Source: Rhodospirillaceae bacterium
GTDB lineage: Bacteria; Pseudomonadota; Alphaproteobacteria; MPNO01; UBA2964
Direction: 5' to 3'
NCBI GenBank assembly: GCA_002709075.1
Contig: PAPV01000004.1
Coordinates: forward strand, 1 to 64,000
Length of the DNA: 64,000 nt
Positions 8,889 to 18,971 of this stretch are shown here, one piece after another (the first letter of the stretch is position 1; each line of letters opens with the position of its first letter). The translations under genes and the position numbers were made by a program. The notes below the pieces were generated by a model, which did no database searches, was not told the origin of the DNA, and was given only the letters and a program-made list of their open reading frames with translations.

Positions 8889-9811
8889 CTCAAAATGATT
8901 GGTTAAGCCGTTTAAAAAATGGCCTCTCACGAACTTCAGCTCATCTCAATGAGGGAATTGCCCAAGCTCTTAAAAACAAGAATTTGGATGAGTCCACTTT
9001 GGATGATCTTGAGGATATATTAATCACATCAGACATGGGGGTCAGTGCAGCAGCAAAGCTTAGAGATGAAGTAGCAAAAGCGAAATTCGAGAAAGAGCCG
9101 TCCTTTAAAGATATTAAATATTTTCTTGCTGCAAAGATTGCGGACATATTAAAGCCAGTAGAGCAGCCACTATTGATAGATAACTCAAAAAAACCCTTTG
9201 TCATCTTAGTCCAAGGTGTAAATGGATCAGGGAAGACAACTACTATTGGCAAGTTAGCAAAAATTTTCACAGAAGAAGGCAAATCAGTTTTGTTAGCAGC
9301 TGGCGACACATTTCGAGCCGCTGCAATTGAGCAGCTTCAAATCTGGGGGGATCGTACCGGTTGTCGGGTTATTTCACACACATCTGGGGCTGATCCAGCG
9401 GGATTGGTCTTTGATGCTCTGGGAACCGCGCGCAGGGATAATATTGACTTAGTAATAATTGACACAGCTGGAAGACTTCAGAACCGCGATGACTTAATGG
9501 CCGAATTGCATAAAATCAGCCGGGTAATTCGTAAATTAGATCAAACTGCTCCACATTGTTGCCTGTTGATTCTTGATGCAACCGTTGGACAAAATGCACT
9601 TTCACAGGTTGAAAAGTTCCAAAAAACATCTCAAATAACAGGTCTTGTAATGAATAAACTCGACGGATCAGCTCGCGGAGGAATATTAGTTTCACTAGCA
9701 GAAAAATTTAAATTACCAGTACATGCTATTGGTGTAGGAGAAGGCGAAGACGATTTAATGCCCTTCAACGCAGAAGATTTTGCAAAAAATCTTTTGGGCT
9801 TAAATAATTAA
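8885..9811 (+). CDS. ftsY: SRP receptor GTPase FtsY
   Basis: Membrane-associated receptor for the Ffh-4.5S RNA complex during co-translational targeting. It is a short FtsY (308 residues) of NG domain only, lacking the long acidic A domain of E. coli. The N domain opens LSRLKNGLSRTS. The G domain has GVNGSGKTTTIGKLA (about 111-125), DTFRAAAIEQL, IDTAGRLQNRDDLM and MNKLDGSARGG. It is the last gene of the dapF operon; its partner gene ffh lies at the left of the window. Confidence 0.96.
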   Translation: MTQNDWLSRLKNGLSRTSAHLNEGIAQALKNKNLDESTLDDLEDILITSDMGVSAAAKLRDEVAKAKFEKEPSFKDIKYFLAAKIADILKPVEQPLLIDNSKKPFVILVQGVNGSGKTTTIGKLAKIFTEEGKSVLLAAGDTFRAAAIEQLQIWGDRTGCRVISHTSGADPAGLVFDALGTARRDNIDLVIIDTAGRLQNRDDLMAELHKISRVIRKLDQTAPHCCLLILDATVGQNALSQVEKFQKTSQITGLVMNKLDGSARGGILVSLAEKFKLPVHAIGVGEGEDDLMPFNAEDFAKNLLGLNN

Positions 9812-9874
9812 AAAAGTTAATTGCCCACATATCAAGAACTATCTATCTTAATAAAAAATAGGAATGACACAACA

Positions 9875-12208
9875 ATGGATGGTAAAGTTTTAGGGCAGAG
9901 AGTGCCTAGATTAGAAGATCCTGGCTTACTTCTTGGTAAAGGCCGTTATACGGATGATGTTAGGCTGCCTGGAACTGCAAATGCGGCCTTCGTTAGAAGT
10001 CCATTTCCTCACGCTATTTTAAAGTCTATTGATAAAAACGCGGCCATGGATGTTGAGGGCGTAATTGCAGTATATGATTTTTCTGACCTACGACCGCACA
10101 TGACGCAAGACAAATTGCCCGTTGAGTTCCCCTCTGGTGTTCCTAACGCAGAGAATGCAGGCCCTGCAATACTAGTTAAAGATGAAACAATGTACGCCGG
10201 GGAATGTGTTGCTATTGTAATTGCTGAAACGCGCCACATAGCCGAAGATGCAGCTGCATTAGTGTTTGGTGAATGGGAACCTTTACCTGCTGCGGGAGAT
10301 TGCAAAGAAGCACTTGAACCGGATGCACCAAGTGCCCACCGTGATACAAATAACAATTTGATGATGGAAATGGTGCAAGAGTATGGCGATGTCGATAACG
10401 TATTTAGTTCTGCTCCCCACACTTTCCGTGAAGAAATTTGGCAACATCGTGGTACTGCGCACCCTATTGAATGCAGAGGTGCAGTTGGAAGATACGATCC
10501 TGTCTCAGATCAAATAACTTTATGGTCTTCAACTCAGATGCCAAATCTGGCTCAAAGTTATATCATAAGAGTGCTTGGACTACATGAAAATCAAGTGCGT
10601 GTAATTACACCAGATGTAGGCGGAGGCTTTGGACCAAAATTTCTTTTTTACTCTGAAGAATTAGTGGTTGCACTGGCCGCGAAGCTTGTGGGGCGACCGG
10701 TTAAATGGGCTGAAGATAGGCGCGAGCACTTTTTGGCTGCGGTCCAGGAACGTGATCAGTACTGGGAAGCAGAGATAGCACTGAGTAATGATGGATTAGT
10801 GCTTGGTGTCCGAGGTCATGTCATTCACGATCATGGTGCTTACACCGCTCAAGGAATTACTCTTCCGTACAATGCTGCATCTACAATACCTGGACCATAC
10901 AAAGTACCCAACTACCGAATGAAACAATCTCTAGTATTCACTAATAAAGTCCCATGCGCACCTGTTCGAGGAGCCAGCCATCCGCAAGGGACCTATGTCA
11001 TGGAAAGGCTTATGGACAGGGCCGCTAAGGAACTTGGGGTAGATAGAGCTGAACTCCGTGACCGTAACATGATTAGGGGCACAGAGATGCCTTACAAAAA
11101 ACCTCTAAAAACGAGAGCTGGCGTTAATATTGAATATGATTCGGGAGACTTTCCGAAGGCCATGAAAATGGCTTTAGATGGATGCGACTATTATGGATTT
11201 AAGGATAGACAAAGAAACTCGCGAGCAGATGGGCGGTTTTCTGGTATCGGTCTGTCCTTGGGGGTCAAAGGTACAGGGCGCGGTCCGTTCGAAATGGCAA
11301 CAGTTCGAATTGGTCCATCGGGGAAAATATCCGTATACACTGGGGCAGCACCCATGGGGCAAAGTACTCGCACCATGATGGCACAGGTTGTCGCCGAACA
11401 TTTAGGCGGAGACATGCAAAATGTAGAAGTCGTTGCTGGGGATACACAGCCTATTCCGATGGGAATGGGGGGATTTGGCAGCAGACAAGCAATAACGGCG
11501 GGATCATCTGCTCACATTGCCGCAAAAGAAGTAAGAAAGAAAGCACTTAAAGTTGCGGCTCACATGTTAGAAACCTCAGAAGAAGACCTCGAAATAAGAG
11601 GTATTGAGATATTCGTGCGAGGAACTGACATGAAAGTTAGTCTTGGGCAGGTTGCAAATGCTGTCGCTGGGACTCCTGGTTACGCTTTGCCTGGCGGTGT
11701 CGAACCGGGCATGGAGTCTACCCAGCGTTTCTTAACTGATCCTCTGGCCTATTGTTACAGTGCACACTGCTGCGAGGTAGAAGTTGATCCCGAGACAGGG
11801 GGTGTCGAATTTAAACGTTATGTGATTGTTCATGACTCTGGTAATTTAATGAATCCAATGATTGTAGAGGGACAAATTCAAGGCGGTGCAGCCCATGGTG
11901 TAGGAAATGCACTTTTTGAGTGGATGGCCTACGATAAAGAAGCTCAACCTTTAACTACAAATTTTGGTGAATATCTTTTGCCAACAGCCCCAGAAATGCC
12001 TGGGTTTGATGTGAGCTTTTTGGAGAGCCCATCCCCTCTAAATCCTCTAGGGGTAAAGGGTGTGGGTGAAGGCTCCACTGTTCCGGTGGCGGCAGCAGTT
12101 TGTTCAGCCATCGAAAACGCACTTGAACCGTTTGGGGTTCATATTTCGGAAGCCCCTATCACACCACAGCGAATTGTCGAGTTAATTGCTTCTGCAAATC
12201 CAGTGTAA
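9875..12208 (+). CDS. Xanthine dehydrogenase-family molybdopterin-binding subunit (CoxL/CutL-like), orphan
   Basis: Large, molybdenum-cofactor subunit of the molybdenum hydroxylase family, 777 residues. It has the N-terminal hammerhead domain (RVPRLEDPGLLLGKGRYTDDV), GGGFGPKF near residue 245, the GQSTRTMMAQ cofactor loop and the GVKGVGEGSTVP segment with the conserved catalytic glutamate. The loop that separates true CO dehydrogenase (AYRCSFR) from form II relatives (AYRGAGR) reads APVRGASHP, so it is not a form I CO dehydrogenase and its substrate is unknown. The FAD (CoxM) and small 2Fe-2S (CoxS) partners are not adjacent. ATG at 9875 fits the family start; a TTG 18 codons earlier is unlikely. 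Confidence 0.85.
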   Translation: MDGKVLGQRVPRLEDPGLLLGKGRYTDDVRLPGTANAAFVRSPFPHAILKSIDKNAAMDVEGVIAVYDFSDLRPHMTQDKLPVEFPSGVPNAENAGPAILVKDETMYAGECVAIVIAETRHIAEDAAALVFGEWEPLPAAGDCKEALEPDAPSAHRDTNNNLMMEMVQEYGDVDNVFSSAPHTFREEIWQHRGTAHPIECRGAVGRYDPVSDQITLWSSTQMPNLAQSYIIRVLGLHENQVRVITPDVGGGFGPKFLFYSEELVVALAAKLVGRPVKWAEDRREHFLAAVQERDQYWEAEIALSNDGLVLGVRGHVIHDHGAYTAQGITLPYNAASTIPGPYKVPNYRMKQSLVFTNKVPCAPVRGASHPQGTYVMERLMDRAAKELGVDRAELRDRNMIRGTEMPYKKPLKTRAGVNIEYDSGDFPKAMKMALDGCDYYGFKDRQRNSRADGRFSGIGLSLGVKGTGRGPFEMATVRIGPSGKISVYTGAAPMGQSTRTMMAQVVAEHLGGDMQNVEVVAGDTQPIPMGMGGFGSRQAITAGSSAHIAAKEVRKKALKVAAHMLETSEEDLEIRGIEIFVRGTDMKVSLGQVANAVAGTPGYALPGGVEPGMESTQRFLTDPLAYCYSAHCCEVEVDPETGGVEFKRYVIVHDSGNLMNPMIVEGQIQGGAAHGVGNALFEWMAYDKEAQPLTTNFGEYLLPTAPEMPGFDVSFLESPSPLNPLGVKGVGEGSTVPVAAAVCSAIENALEPFGVHISEAPITPQRIVELIASANPV

Positions 12209-12239
12209 TTTGGAATATACTGTAGCAATATTTTTTTAA

Positions 12240-12309
12240 CAGATGTACATCTGCGTATTCTGATACAACCGATCCATCTTCAGCAAGAAAAAAGCATAAG
12301 CCTTTTTTT
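12240..12309. terminator. Possible bidirectional terminator between convergent genes
   Basis: The spacer between two convergent genes holds a 14-base palindrome, CAGATGTACATCTG (12240-12253), and a weak stem with A-rich and T-rich arms at 12288-12309 (A6-GC-ATAA-GC-C-T7). Either could end transcripts in both directions, but the stems are weak. Confidence 0.3.
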
Positions 12310-12311
12310 AA

Positions 12312-12665
12312 TTAGGTTTGGTCGATACTAAAAAGTCGCTCTTTCGGAGGAACAATATCTGTTACCAAATCGCGAATTAACCGTTTATTTTTTAGAGGCC
12401 CCACCGTAACACCATTTTCATTTAATCTAGCAGTGCACGCGTAAGTTACTTTGCCGTCAACTACTATCATACATTCCTTGCAAGCATTCGCGTTAACACA
12501 GCTATATCTAAATGCGACAGATGAGTCCTTGTGGCTTCTTATCCATGTTAGTGCATCAAGAATAGAAGCGCCACTTTCATAAGGCACTTCAAATTCTTCC
12601 TCATAAGGTTCCTCATCGGCAACTCCTCGCACAATCTTAACCACCGTTTGTTTCTTCTTATTCAT
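12312..12665 (-). CDS. 2Fe-2S protein resembling the N-terminal half of SdhB/FrdB
   Basis: The protein (117 residues) corresponds to the plant-type ferredoxin half of succinate dehydrogenase/fumarate reductase iron-sulfur subunits. It has SILDALTWI and the cluster motif YSCVNANACKEC followed by VTYACTA. The first two cysteines are five residues apart, against four in standard SdhB. The C-terminal 4Fe-4S/3Fe-4S domain of SdhB is absent. The start at 12665 forms an ATGA overlap with the flavoprotein gene upstream, fixing both the start and the pairing. It probably relays electrons from that flavoprotein; acceptor unknown. Confidence 0.75.
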   Translation of the reverse strand: MNKKKQTVVKIVRGVADEEPYEEEFEVPYESGASILDALTWIRSHKDSSVAFRYSCVNANACKECMIVVDGKVTYACTARLNENGVTVGPLKNKRLIRDLVTDIVPPKERLFSIDQT

Positions 12666-14386
12666 ACCTCGGCCAGAACCTTTTCCTCTAACTTCCAATT
12701 TGTTTTAACAACATTTGCCCACTTAGTCTGCAATGACCCGTTATTTAAACGCAGTACTTGGTTTTTCTCAAGATCCGGATTGGCATTGGGAATATCCTCC
12801 CGTTGATGGGCACCACGACTCTCGGGCCGGTTTGTTGCAGCCAATGCAACTGCCTCTGCACATTGAAGTGCATTTCTCATCTCTAACCAATCTTGCATCG
12901 CTTGATTAAATGGGCCTTTATCAGGAATTTGTATATGCGCGAGATCATCAACAATCATTTCGCGAATTCGCGACAATCCCTTTTCCATTTTTGGTCCAGT
13001 ACGGATTAAACCAATATGGTTCTCCATTACACCTTGCAACTCATGCATCAACCCGGCGGCACCACTAGATGGTGAAAGATTATTTTTTAAATGACTATGA
13101 ACCTCATCCAAAAGCATTTTGGCATCTTTTTCAGTGACTTCACCACGGTCTGCTTTAATAACCTCTGCTGCAGCATATCTTCCGGCGCGTTCGCCAAATA
13201 CAAAGGCTTCTGGTATTGCATTACCAGAAAGCCGGGTTGCCCCATTGGCACCTCCAACAGCTTCCCCGGCTGCATAAAGCCCCGGAACTCTTGTTTTCAT
13301 TTTTTCATCCACCCTGATACCCCCCATATGATAATGAGCTATAGGCGATACTTCGACAGATTGTTTGGTCAAATCAATATTATTTTTCGCTAAACTCTTA
13401 ATTACTGGACCAAACGCTTCTTTTAATGTTTCTTCAGGAATGTGTTGAAAACTCAGCCATGCCCCTCCGTGGGGGGATGCCCGTCCTGCCTCTTTTTCTT
13501 TATATATTGCATAAGAGGCTAAATCGCGTCGGGCTGTGTATACTCCTTCATCTGTGCCACCATAGTTTTGGATAAATTCCTCGAAATTTCCATTCAATAA
13601 TCTTCCACCCAATTTATATCTGAATGGGTCCCACATAATTGGATCCATTCCAACCATTCGCGGTGCTAAATGTCCAATCGGGAAGAATTGGACAAATTCC
13701 ATGTCAATAAGCTCCGCACCGGCACGTAATGCCATTGAATAAGCTTCACCAACCATGTTAACGGAAGCACTGTTACGCCGGTAGAGACGAGTAAGGCCAC
13801 CCGCTGCAAGAATAACAGCACCTGCATCGATTAATATTACCTCACTAGACTCGACATCTATCGCTATGGCACCCACTGCACGTCCATCATGCACTACTAC
13901 GTCCACCACATTCAGTCCGCTAGCCCGAGATATGCGATCATTTTGCGCCACTTCACCTCTCAATGCGCGCGCAACGGCCGGCCCAGTGTTTAAGAAATCT
14001 GCGTAAACACACCTATGAACTTTGTGCCCTGGTGCCATCACTTGACACATTCGACCATTAATTTCTCGGGCCCAGCCAACCTTCCAATCTTCCATTTCCA
14101 TGATACGCAATGGAGCTTCTTCACATAAAATTTTTGCTAGCTTTTCATTGCAAAGCCCATGACCGGCCTCAAGTGTGTCAGATAAATGATGTGTCCAATG
14201 ATCTGGTTCATGCTGTCCTACCGCAGCTGCTACAGTCATCTGCGCCATTATGGTCGCCCCACCTCTGCTAATTAGGCTTTTATCAGCAAGAATAACATTA
14301 GCACCGGCGCGAGCAGCAGAGACCGCAGCGTACATACCTGCACCGCCCGCTCCCACAACAAGGATGTCCGTTGATACGCGGATCAT
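12662..14386 (-). CDS. FAD-dependent fumarate reductase/succinate dehydrogenase-like flavoprotein
   Basis: Flavoprotein of the FrdA/SdhA/AprA superfamily, 574 residues. The dinucleotide-binding motif DILVVGAGGAGMYAA is at 7-21, followed by SRGGATIMAQM where SdhA carries the histidine that binds FAD covalently; no histidine is seen there, so FAD is probably non-covalent. HYHMGGIRVDE, the PGLYAAGEAVGGANGATRLSG segment and the C-terminal helical domain (LEMRNALQCAEA, AALAATNRPESRGAHQRED-like) are family features. It is paired by overlap with the small 2Fe-2S protein; no membrane anchor genes are present. The substrate, perhaps a dicarboxylate, is not shown. Confidence 0.8.
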   Translation of the reverse strand: MIRVSTDILVVGAGGAGMYAAVSAARAGANVILADKSLISRGGATIMAQMTVAAAVGQHEPDHWTHHLSDTLEAGHGLCNEKLAKILCEEAPLRIMEMEDWKVGWAREINGRMCQVMAPGHKVHRCVYADFLNTGPAVARALRGEVAQNDRISRASGLNVVDVVVHDGRAVGAIAIDVESSEVILIDAGAVILAAGGLTRLYRRNSASVNMVGEAYSMALRAGAELIDMEFVQFFPIGHLAPRMVGMDPIMWDPFRYKLGGRLLNGNFEEFIQNYGGTDEGVYTARRDLASYAIYKEKEAGRASPHGGAWLSFQHIPEETLKEAFGPVIKSLAKNNIDLTKQSVEVSPIAHYHMGGIRVDEKMKTRVPGLYAAGEAVGGANGATRLSGNAIPEAFVFGERAGRYAAAEVIKADRGEVTEKDAKMLLDEVHSHLKNNLSPSSGAAGLMHELQGVMENHIGLIRTGPKMEKGLSRIREMIVDDLAHIQIPDKGPFNQAMQDWLEMRNALQCAEAVALAATNRPESRGAHQREDIPNANPDLEKNQVLRLNNGSLQTKWANVVKTNWKLEEKVLAEV

Positions 14387-14552
14387 AAAATTTTACTCTC
14401 CAATATTTTTGGGCAAGTTAGCCCAGCAAAACGCAATATACCAGTGGAGCACTTTTTTCTATTATCACACCAGATAATTTTATTTATATTATTTAATATG
14501 GCAATGGATCAGTGCTAAATAGCAAAAATTAGTGATTTTAAAAATGTATTGG

Positions 14553-15761
14553 TTATTTGTTTTCTAAAGCAGATATTCCTGGTAATTCTTTTCCTTCAAG
14601 CCACTCTAAGAATGCACCGCCTGCTGTCGAAACGTAAGAGAAATCATCCAACACTCCTGCAGATGAGAGAGCTGCAGCAGTGTCACCTCCTCCCGCTATA
14701 GTGAGAAGCCCGTTAGATTTTGTTAGGGCTGCTGCGGCTCTTGAGACCATATTTGTAGCACTATCAAACGGCGGAACCTCGAATGCGCCTAAAGGACCAT
14801 TCCATAGCAATGTTCTGCTCTCTTTTAATGATAAAGCAAGAGAACGTGCAGAGTTTGTTCCAATATCGAGAATCATCTTATCCTGTGGTATCGAAGCAAC
14901 TTTTACCGACTCGCAGTCGACTCCAATAGAAAGTTCAGAAGCAATCAAAACATCGGACGGTAAAACAATTTCACAGCCCTCCTCATTTGCCCTTACCATA
15001 ACTGCGCGTGCAGTATCAGCAAAATCATATTCGCATAAAGAAATACCAACATCGTTATTCAAGGAATAAAGGAAAGTATTGGCCATCGCTCCGCCAATCA
15101 CAAGCCTATCTACCTTGCTAACTAAATTATTTAAAAGCTCCAGCTTGGTAGATACCTTTGCCCCACCAACTATAGCAGTGACCGGACGTGCCGCACTGCC
15201 GACTGAAACCTCTAGAGCCTCCAATTCAGCTTGCATCAAACGCCCTGCTGCAGCAGGCAGCAAATCGGCCAAGCCAGAAGTAGAAGCATGTGCTCGATGG
15301 GCCGCCGAGAAAGCATCATTAACATAAATATCTCCTATTTTGGCAAGAGCGGCTGTAAAAGCAGGATCGTTTTTTTCTTCGCCATCATGAAAACGAAGAT
15401 TCTCGAGTAGAGCTACACCTCCATTAGGCATAGAGTTAATCGCAGATGACACTGCATCACCAATACAATCGTTAGCAAAAAGAATTTTTATTCCCAAGAT
15501 TGCTTCAATCTCCGGGACCAATACCTTAAGAGACATATCGGGCACAACCTTTCCATTCGGTCGACCAAAATGAGAAATTAATACCACACGACAGCCTTTT
15601 TGCCTTAATTCCTGAATCGTTGGAACTAAGCGTTTAATTCGAGTAGAGTCAGTGATTTTTTTTTCCCTAACCGGAACATTTAAATCACCCCGAAGTAATA
15701 CAGTTTTTCCTTCTGTTGCTGATTTCAAATCAGCCAAAGTATCGAGGGTTTGGTAGGTCAT
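14553..15761 (-). CDS. pgk: Phosphoglycerate kinase
   Basis: Transfers phosphate between 1,3-bisphosphoglycerate and ADP in glycolysis, gluconeogenesis or the Calvin cycle. Motifs: LLRGDLNVPV near residue 22, ISHFGRPNGK, VNDAFSAAHRAHAS, VGGAKVSTKL, LWNGPLGAFE and the nucleotide-binding GGGDTAAAL near the end. Length 402 is standard. It is 21 nt downstream of gap in a tkt-gap-pgk operon. Confidence 0.97.
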   Translation of the reverse strand: MTYQTLDTLADLKSATEGKTVLLRGDLNVPVREKKITDSTRIKRLVPTIQELRQKGCRVVLISHFGRPNGKVVPDMSLKVLVPEIEAILGIKILFANDCIGDAVSSAINSMPNGGVALLENLRFHDGEEKNDPAFTAALAKIGDIYVNDAFSAAHRAHASTSGLADLLPAAAGRLMQAELEALEVSVGSAARPVTAIVGGAKVSTKLELLNNLVSKVDRLVIGGAMANTFLYSLNNDVGISLCEYDFADTARAVMVRANEEGCEIVLPSDVLIASELSIGVDCESVKVASIPQDKMILDIGTNSARSLALSLKESRTLLWNGPLGAFEVPPFDSATNMVSRAAAALTKSNGLLTIAGGGDTAAALSSAGVLDDFSYVSTAGGAFLEWLEGKELPGISALENK

Positions 15762-15782
15762 AAAAGTATGTTTTGTAAATGA

Positions 15783-16790
15783 TTAAAAGGTGCCCATCGC
15801 TACTGCTGTGTCACTCATACGGTTAGAAAATCCCCATTCATTATCATACCATGAAGCTATCCTGCAAAGTTTCCCATCGACCACCTGTGTCTGTGTTACA
15901 TCAAATATCGAACTTGCAGAGTTATGATTAAAATCACACGAGACTAGGGGTTTTTCATTTACTTGCAGAATACCTTTAAGTGGCCCACTCCTTGCTGCTT
16001 TTATTATTGCACCATTGATTTCATCCACTGTTGTTTTTCGTTTAACTGTAAATTTCAAGTCAACAATAGAGACATTTGCAGTAGGCACCCTGATAGCAGT
16101 ACCATCAATTTTTCCATTTAGTTCAGGAAGCACTAATCCAACTGCTTTTGCCGCACCAGTATTTGTCGGAATCATCGAATAACTGGCCGCGCGAGCCCTC
16201 CTAAGATCAGGATGCAAAGTATCCTGTAAACGCTGATCACCAGTATAGGCATGAACCGTAGTCATGTATCCCTGCTGGATCCCAATAGCTTTATGTAAAA
16301 CAGCGGTTACGGGGGCTAAACAATTAGTTGTGCACGATGCATTTGAAACAATATTATGGTTTTTACGGAGTTTTTTGTTATTAACACCATAAACAACTGT
16401 TATATCCTCTCCAGAGGCTGGGGCCGAAATAAGCACTTTCCTTGCACCGGCATCAATATGCGTCTGAACTTGGTCACGCTTCGTGAATATGCCAGTGCAT
16501 TCCATTACTACATCTACACCAAGTTTTTGCCACGGCAAGTTTATTGGATTTTGCTCCGCAAATACTTTTATAACCCCGGTGCCACAATCAATCCCAGTCT
16601 TTGTAACCTTTACATTTCCAGGAAATTCTCCGTGCATAGTGTCATATTTAAGAAGATGCGCATTAGCTTCAACACTTCCCAAATCATTGATCGCCACGAA
16701 TTTTATGTCCTTCCGACGTGACTCAAGGGCCGCACGCAAAACTAACCTTCCAATTCTTCCAAAACCATTAATTGCAACCTTAACCGCCAT
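15783..16790 (-). CDS. gap: Glyceraldehyde-3-phosphate dehydrogenase
   Basis: NAD(P)-dependent oxidation and phosphorylation of glyceraldehyde-3-phosphate. The Rossmann start is [16 protein letters not shown]. The catalytic cysteine is in [12 protein letters not shown] near residue 153, and [12 protein letters not shown] is near the C-terminus. 335 residues, normal. The start lies inside the last codons of tkt (11-base overlap), preceded by GGAGAAA within tkt, so translation is coupled. Confidence 0.97.
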   Translation of the reverse strand: MAVKVAINGFGRIGRLVLRAALESRRKDIKFVAINDLGSVEANAHLLKYDTMHGEFPGNVKVTKTGIDCGTGVIKVFAEQNPINLPWQKLGVDVVMECTGIFTKRDQVQTHIDAGARKVLISAPASGEDITVVYGVNNKKLRKNHNIVSNASCTTNCLAPVTAVLHKAIGIQQGYMTTVHAYTGDQRLQDTLHPDLRRARAASYSMIPTNTGAAKAVGLVLPELNGKIDGTAIRVPTANVSIVDLKFTVKRKTTVDEINGAIIKAARSGPLKGILQVNEKPLVSCDFNHNSASSIFDVTQTQVVDGKLCRIASWYDNEWGFSNRMSDTAVAMGTF

Positions 16791-18789
16791 TATTTTCTCC
16801 TTCTAAACTATTTAACAGACGCTCTGTAATCGCACCTGCTACAGCATCCGCAGTAATTCCAAAATGTTCGTATAATTTGTCTGACGGCGCAGATGCACCA
16901 AAACTTGACATTCCAACAAATACACCCTTAGGACCAATTAAATGTTCCCAACCCACTGAAACGCCAGCCTCCACTGCCACGCGGATAATATCCGAACCCA
17001 AAACTTCACTCTTGTAGTCGTTTGGCTGGGCCTCAAACAATTCCATGCATGGGACTGAGACAACAGAAACGGGAATGGATTTGTCTGCAAGTATTTTCTG
17101 TGCCTCAACAGCTAGGGCCACTTCAGAACCACTTGCAAGAAGGACAGCCATTGCTTTGCCAATCGCAGGAGAAAGAACATAAGCACCACGGGAAGAGAGA
17201 TTCTCTTCACTTCTTTCAGTGCGTAAAAAAGGAACTTTTTGTCGGGTCAACGCTAACACAGACGGTGTCGTGGCTGACTCAATTGCTATTTGCCAACATT
17301 CCGCAACCTCAATCGGGTCGGCTGGGCGCATAACTAAAAGATTAGGCATAGCACGTAATGAAGCAAGATGCTCAATCGGTTGATGGGTTGGGCCATCTTC
17401 ACCTAAGCCAATTGAGTCGTGTGTCATAACGTATATTACCCTCTGTTTCATAAGAGCAGATAGACGGATAGCTGGACGCGCATAATCACTAAAAATTAGA
17501 AAAGTTCCGCTGTAAGGAATTAGGCCCCCATGAAGTGCAATCCCATTCATTGCTGCTGCCATACCCAGTTCACGGACACCATAATGCAAATAATTTCCTG
17601 CAAAATTTTGAGAATTTATAGATTCCATTTTCTGCGCCTTGGTATTATTAGAGCCCGTTAGGTCCGCTGAACCTCCTAAAATCTCTGGCACAACAGGCAA
17701 CAATGCGTCAATCACCATACCAGATGTTTCCCGGGTAGCCTTTTCTAGTTTGTCACTAAAAAATTTCGATTTAATTTCTGTGAACGCTTTCGGCACACTA
17801 TCGGGTAAAATACCCAACAATCGACGATTAAACTGTTGCGCCAAAGGGGGATCCGCAATTGCAAGCCGTTCCTTCCAAGCCCGACGTTGCGCAGCCCCCC
17901 TTTTTCCTGCCAAACGCCAAGCGTTTATGATTGTTTCTGGAACTTCAAAAGGTGGATACGGCCAATCCAAAGCCTTTCGGGTGGCAACGATTTCTTCCTC
18001 CCCTAAAGGTGCCCCATGCGATCCAGCAGTTCCACTTTTATTAGGTGATCCAAAGCCGATTGTGGTACGACAGGCAATAAGACTTGGTTTTTCACCATAA
18101 AGAACAGAGTCTACCGCTGCGGAAATTGATTCCGGGTCATGTCCGTCCGCCGTTGCAGTTTGCCATCCATAAGCAGTGAAGCGGGCACAAACATCCTCTG
18201 AGAATGAGAGATCTGTTTCGCCATCAATCGAAATACGGTTGTCATCATAAAAAACAATTAATTTTGAGAGCTTAAGGTGTCCTGCAAACGACGCCGCTTC
18301 ATGACTTATGCCCTCCATTAAATCACCATCACCGCATAAAACCCATGTTCGGTGATTCACTAGTTCCTCCCCAAAATGGGCTGCCAAAATTTTTTCTGCA
18401 ACGGCCATTCCTACAGCATTAGCTAACCCCTGCCCCAAAGGTCCGGTAGTAGTCTCAATTCCTTTAGCAAGTCCACATTCCGGATGCCCTGCAGTTTTTG
18501 ACCCTAACTGCCGAAAATTTTTTATCTCATCCAAAGTGATATCGCTATATCCACATAAGTGCATTACTGCATACTGCAGCATGGAACCATGCCCTCCGGA
18601 TAACACAAAGCGATCTCTATCTGGCCAATGAGGATATTCGGCGTGAAATTTGAGATACTTGGTAAAAAGAACCGTCGCAACATCAGCTAGCCCCATTGGA
18701 GCCCCTGGATGACCTGAGTTTGCTGCTTGCACAGCATCCATCGACAGCACTCGGATGGCGTTTGCTAATTGTCTATGATCTACAGTCAC
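16780..18789 (-). CDS. tkt: Transketolase
   Basis: Thiamine-diphosphate enzyme that moves two-carbon units in the pentose phosphate pathway. Thiamine-binding motif [13 protein letters not shown] lies near residue 153-165; other marks are [19 protein letters not shown], the [14 protein letters not shown] segment and TRQKVP. 669 residues, full length. First gene of tkt-gap-pgk. The 182-base spacer upstream holds nothing clear. Confidence 0.96.
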   Translation of the reverse strand: MTVDHRQLANAIRVLSMDAVQAANSGHPGAPMGLADVATVLFTKYLKFHAEYPHWPDRDRFVLSGGHGSMLQYAVMHLCGYSDITLDEIKNFRQLGSKTAGHPECGLAKGIETTTGPLGQGLANAVGMAVAEKILAAHFGEELVNHRTWVLCGDGDLMEGISHEAASFAGHLKLSKLIVFYDDNRISIDGETDLSFSEDVCARFTAYGWQTATADGHDPESISAAVDSVLYGEKPSLIACRTTIGFGSPNKSGTAGSHGAPLGEEEIVATRKALDWPYPPFEVPETIINAWRLAGKRGAAQRRAWKERLAIADPPLAQQFNRRLLGILPDSVPKAFTEIKSKFFSDKLEKATRETSGMVIDALLPVVPEILGGSADLTGSNNTKAQKMESINSQNFAGNYLHYGVRELGMAAAMNGIALHGGLIPYSGTFLIFSDYARPAIRLSALMKQRVIYVMTHDSIGLGEDGPTHQPIEHLASLRAMPNLLVMRPADPIEVAECWQIAIESATTPSVLALTRQKVPFLRTERSEENLSSRGAYVLSPAIGKAMAVLLASGSEVALAVEAQKILADKSIPVSVVSVPCMELFEAQPNDYKSEVLGSDIIRVAVEAGVSVGWEHLIGPKGVFVGMSSFGASAPSDKLYEHFGITADAVAGAITERLLNSLEGENNGG

Positions 18790-18971
18790 GTAAAATTCAC
18801 TACCATTATCTGTTTAGTAATTAAGAACACCTTTTTATGTCTGCGATTACTGATGTTGAAAACCGAAAATTTATTCAAGTTGATGATTTTTCTTGACACC
18901 TATTAACACATTAGCTCACACGAATCGCAAGCAAATGTGGAGTCCAAAATTTTATGTAAAACCAACAGAAT

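Noticed and set aside
9875-12208. True CO dehydrogenase large subunit
   Set aside because: The diagnostic AYRCSFR loop is absent and the CoxM and CoxS genes are not adjacent.
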